Positions 1 to 5,888 of a stretch of DNA of 12,955 nt are shown here, in pieces. The stretch's first letter is position 1. Each line of letters opens with the position of its first letter. The notes beneath the pieces were generated by a model that saw nothing but the letters and a program-made list of their open reading frames with translations, did not search any database and was not told the DNA's origin. The translations under genes and the position numbers were made by a program. Source of the stretch: UBA3537 sp965658025 (GTDB lineage Bacteria > Bacteroidota > Bacteroidia > Flavobacteriales > Flavobacteriaceae); NCBI GenBank assembly GCA_965658025.1, contig CBFHQL010000033.1, forward strand, positions 1-12,955. The letters are read 5' to 3'.

Positions 1-31
1 AATTTTTAGTGACTAAAAGCCCCCCGCCGCC

Positions 32-150
32 GCACGAATCTTCTGCACTGAGCAAGTCGAAGTGCATCGTGTGGTTAAAGTTATTTGGAACGCGAAAGGA
101 TTAACTTTGTTAAAACCTTCAGGTTCACGTAGTAATCTTCGATTTCGTGC
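32..150. repeat. Palindromic intergenic repeat-like segment
   Basis: This stretch is visibly richer in G and C than the flanking gene. It contains a short palindrome, TGCACT at 44-49 against AGTGCA at 61-66, whose core (CACTGAGCAAGTCGAAGTG) resembles the short dispersed palindromes I associate with Bacteroidota intergenic regions. An outer inverted repeat, GCACGAATC at 32-40 against GATTTCGTGC at 141-150, pairs 9 bases with one bulge and encloses the rest. No target-site duplication is visible. The whole first 164 bases lie downstream of the minus-strand lipoprotein gene and contain no convincing coding frame. A genome-wide repeat is inference, since only one copy is present here. Confidence 0.35.
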
Positions 151-164
151 ACCAGCTAGTTTTT

Positions 165-1739
165 TTATTGTTCTAAATCAGTGGCATTGTACGCACCTAA
201 ATCAGATGGGGTAGGGCGTGTAGTTCCCAAAATGTCAGTACTTAAATTACTTGTATTTGCACCTTGTCCAGCAGCTGGAGAATTTAATGGAATTTGAAGT
301 TTATTTTGTTGAGGATCCAAAAACTCTGGATCCAAATTAAATAACACATTTTCGTATAAATTTTGGTTGTCAAAGTCATAGTAAGGCCCAGAAAAATAAT
401 TATTAGGATCGTTAAATAGAATGAGGCAATTTTTAAATTTAAAATTAAAATCTGCATCAGGAATATCATCCAAAAGTAATTCTGGATTGTCATTGCCGTA
501 AATGATACAATTTGTAAAGTTTGCTGTATTTAATCCGTTAGGAATCACATTTTGGTCAGCATCAACCATAAAATTATTTAATAATAGCGCTGGAAATTGA
601 CGGAAACTGTTGCTCCAATAATTTGCAATTGTAGCATGTGTGACATTATAATTACCTCCAAAAGTAGCCGCAAAAGACGATTGCCCACTTTTGTTAATGA
701 CCAAATTTTCTGCAGTTATTGAGGTCGCTCGCCCCAAAATACCAAAATTACTCGAGTTGTAAATTTGTGCATTTGTGATTTGAAGTTTTGAAGGGTCATC
801 TTGATTGCCATCAACCAAAAGTCCAACCGTACTGTTTTTGATGGTGGTATGATTAAATATATTGTTGGTACTTCCGTTGTACAACCACAAGGTTTGCCAT
901 TGCCCAGGAATTTCGGCAAAGCCGGGTTCCAAACGATCGCCTTCCATGATGATTTCATTTTCCAATAGATCAGGGTCTGAACTTGGAAGTCCATTGGCAT
1001 GAATTGATGCTGTATTGGTCACAAGCAAGCCAGAATTGGCGTGAAAATGCAGGCGTGCACCAGCATCAATGGTGAGGGTTTTGCCTTCATCTACAGCGGC
1101 ATAGCCATAAATAACATAGGGCTTTTCGTTGGTAAAAGTCAATTCACTATCGGTCAAAAAACGTCCTTGAAGATTGGTTTCTTCCGCCACACCATCACCG
1201 TCCACATCAAAAGTAAGCGCTTCGATTGTGGTTGAGCCATCAGGGTTAGTTGTTTGTTGGGGGTAAATAAAAACAGCATCTTTAACCAAAGTAACCAGTT
1301 CTACAGTTTGTTTGTTGTTCACACCAAATTCAATGGCATCGGTGTATAAAAATTGTGTTTCATTGGCCACTAACGATTGAATATCAATCGTGGTTTCAAT
1401 AAAAATATACATGCTGTCTTTGGCCAACAGTTCTACATTAGAAAATTCTTTACCAGACAGCGGAATATCGCCAGTCATTCCATCAACATTGAGGCGATAG
1501 TTAGAATTTTGTCCTTCTTTGAGTTTGATTTTTGGAATGGCAATATCACGATCTGAAGTGTTATAGACTTTCAGTGTGTACGTGCTTGAGCCAATGTTGG
1601 TAAAAACAGTATCTAAATAGACCGTATCTTTTGAAAATCTTAGGGTGCCTTCAGTAGGGGTAAACTCAAAATCTTTGCGACAAGAACTCCACATGATTAA
1701 AACACAAAAAGCGGTTAGAAAATAAAAATATCGTTTCAT
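165..1739 (-). CDS. Large beta-helix lipoprotein, function unknown
   Basis: A 524-residue exported protein. Residues 1-20 form a lipoprotein signal peptide: basic MKR, a hydrophobic stretch, then WSSC with the acylated Cys at 20. The lipobox is loose, as is common in Bacteroidota, so the mature protein is probably anchored in the outer membrane. Residues about 25-155 look like a beta-sandwich domain ('TLRFSKDTVYLDTVFTNIG'). A DVDGDGVAEE segment at 178-187 looks like an acidic calcium-type loop. Residues about 215-480 carry irregular short beta-strand repeats rich in Asn, Gly and Thr, typical of right-handed parallel beta-helix proteins. The C-terminus (SPAAGQG... DLGAYNATD) resembles the closing motif of such helices. 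No catalytic site is recognisable. It lies 53 bases downstream of the thioesterase and may be cotranscribed, although a weak promoter-like pair (TTG-N16-TATTTTTA on the minus strand, 1760-1786) precedes it. A polysaccharide-related or adhesive role is possible but not shown. Confidence 0.85.
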   Translation of the reverse strand: MKRYFYFLTAFCVLIMWSSCRKDFEFTPTEGTLRFSKDTVYLDTVFTNIGSSTYTLKVYNTSDRDIAIPKIKLKEGQNSNYRLNVDGMTGDIPLSGKEFSNVELLAKDSMYIFIETTIDIQSLVANETQFLYTDAIEFGVNNKQTVELVTLVKDAVFIYPQQTTNPDGSTTIEALTFDVDGDGVAEETNLQGRFLTDSELTFTNEKPYVIYGYAAVDEGKTLTIDAGARLHFHANSGLLVTNTASIHANGLPSSDPDLLENEIIMEGDRLEPGFAEIPGQWQTLWLYNGSTNNIFNHTTIKNSTVGLLVDGNQDDPSKLQITNAQIYNSSNFGILGRATSITAENLVINKSGQSSFAATFGGNYNVTHATIANYWSNSFRQFPALLLNNFMVDADQNVIPNGLNTANFTNCIIYGNDNPELLLDDIPDADFNFKFKNCLILFNDPNNYFSGPYYDFDNQNLYENVLFNLDPEFLDPQQNKLQIPLNSPAAGQGANTSNLSTDILGTTRPTPSDLGAYNATDLEQ

Positions 1740-1792
1740 ATGGAATTTAACTTATGATGTAAAAATATAACTTTTCAATTTAACAAAGAAGA

Positions 1793-2182
1793 TTAATCAA
1801 AAATGGTTAAAATATCTTCTGGAATACGCTTTGGGCGTTGTGTTTTGGGGTCGGTCATACACCATTTCGTTTTGCTTTTTACCAAAAGTTTTTGCGTATC
1901 TGCATTATAAATCTCTACGATACGAGTACTGGTAACGCCTTCACAATCAGCTACATAGGTTTTAATGTGAATGGATTCACCAACATAAGCGGCGCTCTTA
2001 TAATCAATTTCGTGGCGTAAAACCACCCATACATTCGATTGGCGTTGTTGGTCGGTGCTAATGGACGTCCAATGGGCTCGAGCAATACCTTGAATCCATT
2101 CGAGATAACGAATATTGTTCACATGGTTTAAGTGATCAATATCTTCTGGAGTAACTGTACGAAATTGTTCAAAAACCTGCAT
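1793..2182 (-). CDS. Acyl-CoA thioesterase, 4HBT hot-dog family
   Basis: A 129-residue single hot-dog domain protein, the normal length for the 4-hydroxybenzoyl-CoA thioesterase/YbgC-like family, which hydrolyses acyl-CoA or acyl-ACP thioesters in the cytoplasm. The signature loop is seen at residues 14-29 (DIDHLNHVNNIRYLEW): Asp16 sits where the catalytic acid of the family lies, followed by the typical HVNN turn and the long central helix. A five-stranded sheet region follows (about 52-110), ending in 'KSKTKWCMTD', typical of the last strands. The start ATG overlaps the stop of the upstream cyclotransferase gene in a TAATG junction, which points to translational coupling. The substrate cannot be read from the sequence. 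Family assignment is firm; the specific reaction is not. Confidence 0.88.
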   Translation of the reverse strand: MQVFEQFRTVTPEDIDHLNHVNNIRYLEWIQGIARAHWTSISTDQQRQSNVWVVLRHEIDYKSAAYVGESIHIKTYVADCEGVTSTRIVEIYNADTQKLLVKSKTKWCMTDPKTQRPKRIPEDILTIFD

Positions 2183-3228
2183 TAATCGTTGGGAATTATT
2201 CTCACTTCAAACAATTTGTCCCAACGTTTTCCTGTGACAAACAACGTTTTGGTTTGTGGATTATAGGCCATACCATTCAAAACATCCAATCCTGGATGGT
2301 TGGTAACTTTGTTTTTTAAATCCTTAAAATCAATGACCGCTTCAATGGCGCCATTTTTTGGGTTGATAATGGCCACCCCATTTTTTTGATAACGGTTGGC
2401 ATAAATTTTTCCTTCTACCCATTCGAGTTCATTTAAATTTGCCAATTTCCCTTTGTTTGTATAGGCCTGAAAAAAGTTTTCTTCTTCCAATGTTTCGGAA
2501 TTTAAAATCCAAATGTTTTCTGTACCGTCTGTTTTGTACAACTGCGAACCATCATTGCATAAACCCCATCCTTCTTTGCTTTGACCATAGTTGAAACTTC
2601 CAATGGCTTCAAATTTCTCTACATCATAAATCAATCCGCGGCCTTCTTTCCATGTCAATTGATAGATTTTATCATTTAAAACGGTAAGGCCTTCACCAAA
2701 ATAGGAAGGGGATAAGTCAATGTTTTTCAAGACTTTACCTGTTTTGTAATCCAATGCCCTAAGCTTTGATTCTCCATATTGTCCCGTACTTTCGTACAAA
2801 ACACCATCATAAAACTCAAGCCCTTGAGTATACGAAGTGATGTCGTGCGGATAGGTATTTACGATTTCGTAGCGGTAGAGTTTCGGAGTAGTGCTGTTTA
2901 CAATGATAATTTTCTGTAAAGCCACTTCTTTTTTGCCTTCAAAATATACATTGGCTTTTATCATTTTTTCGCCAAGTGATATGTCGGATAAATCTATTGT
3001 TTCTGAAACAACTTTATTATTCATGCTAAAGCTGACCGAATCTATACGCTTATTGTTGGGATTTGAAAGCGTTAATTGTAACACTTCGCTATTGGAAATG
3101 ATGTTCTTTGTGGCGTTGGATTGAACCGAAAAGTTAGATTTTATGACTTTGGAAGAATTTCCACAAGCCATCGCTATACCTCCAACGACTATGATTTTCA
3201 ATACTTTAGATAAATGCATGGGCATCAA
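2182..3228 (-). CDS. Glutaminyl-peptide cyclotransferase, lipoprotein
   Basis: A 348-residue enzyme of the plant-type glutamine cyclotransferase family (a five-bladed beta-propeller), which converts N-terminal glutamine of peptides to pyroglutamate. The family part is residues about 118-346. Typical motifs are YPHDITSYTQGLEF (126-139), STGQYGES (147-154), FGEG (177-180), TDGTENIW in the middle and TGKRWDKLFEV near the end; the glutamates of GLEF and FGEG lie in the conserved regions. Residues 1-22 are a lipoprotein signal peptide ending in IAMAC with Cys22 as lipid site, so the enzyme probably acts in the periplasm or on the outer membrane. Residues about 35-115 form an added beta-rich, Ig-like domain absent from the plant enzymes. 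ATG codons also occur at residues 2 and 4; the first is used here, but any would leave the signal peptide intact. First gene of a minus-strand cluster. Confidence 0.92.
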   Translation of the reverse strand: MMPMHLSKVLKIIVVGGIAMACGNSSKVIKSNFSVQSNATKNIISNSEVLQLTLSNPNNKRIDSVSFSMNNKVVSETIDLSDISLGEKMIKANVYFEGKKEVALQKIIIVNSTTPKLYRYEIVNTYPHDITSYTQGLEFYDGVLYESTGQYGESKLRALDYKTGKVLKNIDLSPSYFGEGLTVLNDKIYQLTWKEGRGLIYDVEKFEAIGSFNYGQSKEGWGLCNDGSQLYKTDGTENIWILNSETLEEENFFQAYTNKGKLANLNELEWVEGKIYANRYQKNGVAIINPKNGAIEAVIDFKDLKNKVTNHPGLDVLNGMAYNPQTKTLFVTGKRWDKLFEVRIIPND

Positions 3229-3272
3229 TATTTTTTGGCAATTTATTTATTTATATGCATTAAAAAAAATCA

Positions 3273-3302
3273 TTAAAAGAATATTAAAACATTGTATCTT
3301 TG
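3273..3302 (+). promoter_or_regulatory. Promoter of the SRP RNA
   Basis: The -7 element TATCTTTG at 3295-3302 matches the Bacteroidota consensus TAnnTTTG exactly. A TTA at 3273-3275, separated by 19 bases, stands in for the -33 TTG. The RNA's first paired base, near 3307, falls at the expected distance for the transcription start. The motif is seen directly; promoter activity is inferred. Confidence 0.7.
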
Positions 3303-3306
3303 TCGC

Positions 3307-3402
3307 AGGCAAGTCCTACACAACCAGCTCCTGTTGAATCCTCCAGGGCGGGAACGCAGCAAAGGTATACGGTCGTAGCGGTGTGATGTAGATCGCTTGC
3401 CT
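3307..3402 (+). ncRNA. ffs: Signal recognition particle RNA, small bacterial type
   Basis: This is the RNA scaffold of the signal recognition particle, which binds Ffh and directs nascent membrane proteins to FtsY. The ends pair as AGGCAAG (3307-3313) with CTTGCCT (3396-3402), followed inward by CTACA with TGTAG. The apical domain is diagnostic: the helix GCG/CGC closes a GGAA tetraloop at 3351-3354, and it is followed by AGCA (3358-3361), the conserved part of the asymmetric internal loop bound by the Ffh M domain. At about 96 nucleotides it is a short 4.5S-like form without an Alu domain. It lies between the divergent cyclotransferase gene and the SDR gene and overlaps neither. The exact ends are inferred from pairing. 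Confidence 0.92.
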
Positions 3403-3408
3403 TTTTTT
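3396..3408 (+). terminator. Terminator of the SRP RNA
   Basis: The 3' arm of the terminal SRP helix runs directly into seven T residues (3402-3408). The closing stem of the RNA and this T-run therefore serve as an intrinsic terminator. Confidence 0.6.
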
Positions 3409-3434
3409 GTGTCTTTTAGTTTCCTAAATCTTTC

Positions 3435-3442
3435 TATCTTTA
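3435..3442 (+). promoter_or_regulatory. Possible -7 element for the SDR gene
   Basis: TATCTTTA differs from the Bacteroidota -7 consensus TAnnTTTG at the last base and lies 22 bases before the start codon. No TTG is found at the proper -33 distance, so the call is tentative. It would give the SDR gene its own transcript after the SRP RNA terminator. Confidence 0.35.
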
Positions 3443-3464
3443 ACCTTCAAATAACGACAATAGT

Positions 3465-4268
3465 ATGTCAAAAACAATACTCATTACTGGCGGCTCTTCG
3501 GGCATTGGAAAATCCATTGGGGAATACCTTACCCGAAAAGGTTTTGATGTTTATGGCACCAGTCGGTCTCCTGAAAAATATTCAAATTTAGCGTTTCCCA
3601 TTCTTAAATTGGATGTCACGCAACCTGACTCCATCCGCGATTGTGTAAAATCATTATTAGCCAAAACCAATAAAATTGACGTTTTAATCAACAATGCTGG
3701 GGTAGGGATTACTGGACCTATGGAAGAAATTCCTATGCAGGAGATGAAAAACAATTTTGAAACCAATTTGTTTGGCCCCATAGGGATGATTAATGCAGTA
3801 TTGCCCAGTATGCGTACACAACAGTCAGGACTTATCATCAATATCACTTCTATTGCGGGGTATATGGGACTACCTTTTCGCGGGGTGTATAGTGCAAGTA
3901 AGGGTGCTTTAGAACTCATCACAGAGACCTACCGCATGGAATTAAAACCTTTTGGCATAACGATGACCAATGTAGCTCCAGGTGATTTTTCGACCAATAT
4001 TGCCGCTGGACGCTACCATGCACCATTGAAAGACGATTCGCCGTATAACACGACTTATGGAACAACGCTTGAATTGCTAAATGACCATGTGGACGAGGGG
4101 GAAGACCCACAAATTTTGGCCAAAGTAGTCTACCGCATCATACACACCAAAAACCCCAAAATACATTATAAGGTTGGGGCTTTTTTACAAAAGTTTTCCA
4201 TTATTTTAAAACGTATTTTACCCGATCATTGGTACGAACGACTTTTGATGTCGTTTTATAAACTTTAA
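3465..4268 (+). CDS. SDR-family oxidoreductase, substrate unknown
   Basis: A 267-residue classical short-chain dehydrogenase/reductase with a Rossmann fold. The nucleotide-binding TGGSSGIG is at residues 8-15, the NNAG structural motif at 76-79, and the catalytic set Asn101, Ser129, Tyr142 and Lys146 (in YSASK) is intact with the standard 13-residue Ser-Tyr spacing. An Arg in 'GTSRS' (Arg34) after the second beta strand suggests NADP(H) preference; this is inference. After the core, about 60 residues (from about 205) extend to a basic, hydrophobic tail ('FLQKFSIILKRILPDHWYERLL'), a layout seen in SDRs that act on lipids or retinol-like substrates and may touch the membrane. It stands alone between the SRP RNA and the transaldolase. 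The exact substrate cannot be deduced. Confidence 0.9.
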   Translation: MSKTILITGGSSGIGKSIGEYLTRKGFDVYGTSRSPEKYSNLAFPILKLDVTQPDSIRDCVKSLLAKTNKIDVLINNAGVGITGPMEEIPMQEMKNNFETNLFGPIGMINAVLPSMRTQQSGLIINITSIAGYMGLPFRGVYSASKGALELITETYRMELKPFGITMTNVAPGDFSTNIAAGRYHAPLKDDSPYNTTYGTTLELLNDHVDEGEDPQILAKVVYRIIHTKNPKIHYKVGAFLQKFSIILKRILPDHWYERLLMSFYKL

Positions 4269-4269
4269 T

Positions 4270-4287
4270 GTTTAAAACTCTTTAAAC
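4270..4287 (+). terminator. Weak AT-rich hairpin after the SDR gene
   Basis: GTTTAAA (4270-4276) and TTTAAAC (4281-4287) form a perfect 7-bp stem with a four-base loop two bases after the SDR stop codon. It is AT-rich, and the T-run that follows is interrupted, so termination there would be weak. Confidence 0.35.
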
Positions 4288-4314
4288 TTGTTAATATATT
4301 TTTGACTTTCTCTT

Positions 4315-4344
4315 TTGGTGAAGTACACTAAAATTCTATTTTTA
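4315..4344 (+). promoter_or_regulatory. Probable transaldolase promoter
   Basis: TTG at 4315-4317 and TATTTTTA at 4337-4344 are separated by 19 bases, close to the Bacteroidota consensus TTG-N19-TAnnTTTG. The -7 box ends 27 bases before the ATG, the same distance as in the stronger fabG promoter of this window. An alternative -7 box, TATTTTTG at 4297-4304, matches the consensus exactly but lacks a spaced TTG. Confidence 0.5.
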
Positions 4345-4371
4345 CTCTAAACTAAAAACATCTTAAACCAC

Positions 4372-5025
4372 ATGAAATTTTTTATCGACACTGCAAACTT
4401 AGATCAAATTAAAGACGCACAAGACTTAGGGGTTTTGGATGGCGTAACCACGAATCCGTCTTTGATGGCCAAAGAAGGCATAACAGGTGCCGATAATATA
4501 TTGAACCATTACAAAGCCATTTGTGCTATTGTCGATGGTGATGTTTCTGCGGAAGTGATTTCGACCGATTTTGAAGGAATGGTAAAAGAAGGTGAGGCAT
4601 TAGCAGCACTGAACCCACAAATTGTGGTAAAATTACCGATGATTAAAGATGGGGTTAAGGCCTGTAAATATTTTAGTGACAAAGGAATAAAGACAAATGT
4701 TACGCTTGTATTCTCTGCAGGTCAAGCCATTTTGGCCGCAAAAGCTGGTGCAACTTATGTATCGCCATTTATTGGACGTTTGGACGATATTTCCACCGAT
4801 GGTTTGAATTTGATTGCCGAAATACGCCATATTTATGATAACTACGGCTTTGAAACCGAAATTCTAGCTGCCTCAGTACGCCATACCATGCATGTGATTG
4901 ATTGTGCAAAAATTGGTGCCGATGTGATGACAGGGCCATTAAGTTCTATTGAAGGACTTCTAAAACACCCATTGACCGATATTGGCTTGGCTAAGTTTTT
5001 AGCCGATTATAAAAAAGGGAATTAG
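4372..5025 (+). CDS. tal: Transaldolase, short TalC-type
   Basis: A 217-residue single-barrel enzyme of the small transaldolase/fructose-6-phosphate aldolase family, transferring dihydroxyacetone units in the non-oxidative pentose phosphate pathway. The N-terminus MKFFIDTANLDQI and GVTTNPSLMAKE are typical. Lys87 in VVKLP is the Schiff-base lysine. Residues that separate the two activities in characterised enzymes favour transaldolase. Glu61 (SAEVIS) replaces the Gln of E. coli FsaA, Asn109 (KTNVTLVFS) matches E. coli TalB, and Phe133 (SPFIGRLDD) occupies the position that is Tyr131 in FsaA and Phe178 in TalB. The sequence closely resembles the B. subtilis small transaldolase. Databases often label such genes fsa, which the residues argue against. 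It is apparently monocistronic, with its own promoter and a separate promoter for the next gene. Confidence 0.93.
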   Translation: MKFFIDTANLDQIKDAQDLGVLDGVTTNPSLMAKEGITGADNILNHYKAICAIVDGDVSAEVISTDFEGMVKEGEALAALNPQIVVKLPMIKDGVKACKYFSDKGIKTNVTLVFSAGQAILAAKAGATYVSPFIGRLDDISTDGLNLIAEIRHIYDNYGFETEILAASVRHTMHVIDCAKIGADVMTGPLSSIEGLLKHPLTDIGLAKFLADYKKGN

Positions 5026-5065
5026 AATTAATCATAAATATAGATTAGAATTTAAAACCCTACAA

Positions 5066-5095
5066 TTGAATATCAACAAGGAATTCCTATCTTTG
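5066..5095 (+). promoter_or_regulatory. fabG operon promoter, Bacteroidota consensus
   Basis: TTG at 5066-5068 and TATCTTTG at 5088-5095 are separated by exactly 19 bases, a full match to the Bacteroidota primary sigma factor promoter (TTG-N19-TAnnTTTG). The -7 box ends 27 bases before the fabG start, giving a leader of about 20 bases. It probably drives fabG, the VWA gene and the SPFH gene together. Confidence 0.75.
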
Positions 5096-5122
5096 AGCCA
5101 TATTTAAACCAACATAAAGTAC

Positions 5123-5869
5123 ATGAAATTATTAGAAGGAAAAACAGCAATTGTCACCGGCGCCAGTAGAGGTATCGGTAAAGGGATTGCTACAGTTTTT
5201 GCACAACATGGCGCCCATGTGGCGTTTACTTACAGTTCATCATCAGAAGCTGCAGAGCTACTCGAAAAAGAACTACAAAGCTATGGTACCAAAGTAAAAT
5301 CCTATAAAAGCAATGCCGCCAATTTTGAAGCTGCACAAGAGCTTGTTGCCAATGTTCTTGAAGATTTTGGTCAAATTGATATTTTGGTCAACAATGCAGG
5401 GATCACTAAAGATAATCTTCTAATGCGTATGGGCGAAGAAGATTTTGACAAAGTCATTGAAGTCAACCTAAAATCAGTCTTTAATATGACCAAAGCTGTA
5501 CAACGTACCATGCTCAAACAACGCCAAGGATCCATCATCAATATGAGTTCTGTTGTGGGCGTAAAAGGGAATGCTGGTCAAACCAACTACGCCGCTTCCA
5601 AAGCCGGTATTATTGGCTTTTCCAAATCCGTTGCACTAGAATTGGGCTCACGCAACATTCGCAGCAATGTGATTGCACCAGGATTCATAGAAACCGAAAT
5701 GACCGCTAAACTTGATGAAGCTACAGTAGATCAATGGCGTGCAGGCATCCCACTAAAGCGTGGAGGATCGCCAGTAGATATAGCAAATGCATGTGTCTTT
5801 TTGGCTAGCGACTTGTCGAGCTACATCACTGGACAAACATTGCACGTCGATGGTGGTATGCTGACTTAA
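5123..5869 (+). CDS. fabG: 3-oxoacyl-[acyl-carrier-protein] reductase
   Basis: A 248-residue SDR enzyme that reduces 3-oxoacyl-ACP to 3-hydroxyacyl-ACP with NADPH in type II fatty-acid synthesis. The length equals the FabG norm (E. coli 244). The cofactor loop TGASRGIG is at residues 12-19 and NNAG at 90-93; the catalytic set is Asn115, Ser143 (in NMSSVVG), Tyr156 and Lys160 (in NYAASKAG). The FabG-specific signatures RMGEEDFDKVIEVNL, VVGVKGNAGQTNYAASKAG, APGFIETEMT and ITGQTLHVDGGM are all present, separating it from the other SDR gene of this window. It is not next to acpP or fabF here. It is instead first in a probable operon with a VWA protein (19 bases downstream) and a prohibitin homologue. 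Confidence 0.95.
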   Translation: MKLLEGKTAIVTGASRGIGKGIATVFAQHGAHVAFTYSSSSEAAELLEKELQSYGTKVKSYKSNAANFEAAQELVANVLEDFGQIDILVNNAGITKDNLLMRMGEEDFDKVIEVNLKSVFNMTKAVQRTMLKQRQGSIINMSSVVGVKGNAGQTNYAASKAGIIGFSKSVALELGSRNIRSNVIAPGFIETEMTAKLDEATVDQWRAGIPLKRGGSPVDIANACVFLASDLSSYITGQTLHVDGGMLT

Positions 5870-5888
5870 TCATTTTGCGTTTGTCCTT

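Noticed and set aside
17..211. A stop-free plus-strand frame at the left edge
   Set aside because: It has no supported start, overlaps the end of the lipoprotein gene and its translation shows no family features; the base composition fits a repeat better than a gene.
3551..3922. A 123-codon open frame on the minus strand
   Set aside because: It is antisense to the SDR gene, whose catalytic motifs are intact; the translation resembles no family.
4372..5025. Fructose-6-phosphate aldolase (fsa) label
   Set aside because: The residues that distinguish the two activities (Glu61, Asn109, Phe133) are of transaldolase type.
5023..5052. Direct repeat TTAGAATT after the transaldolase gene
   Set aside because: Two 8-base AT-rich copies are expected by chance in such DNA and form no good hairpin or operator.
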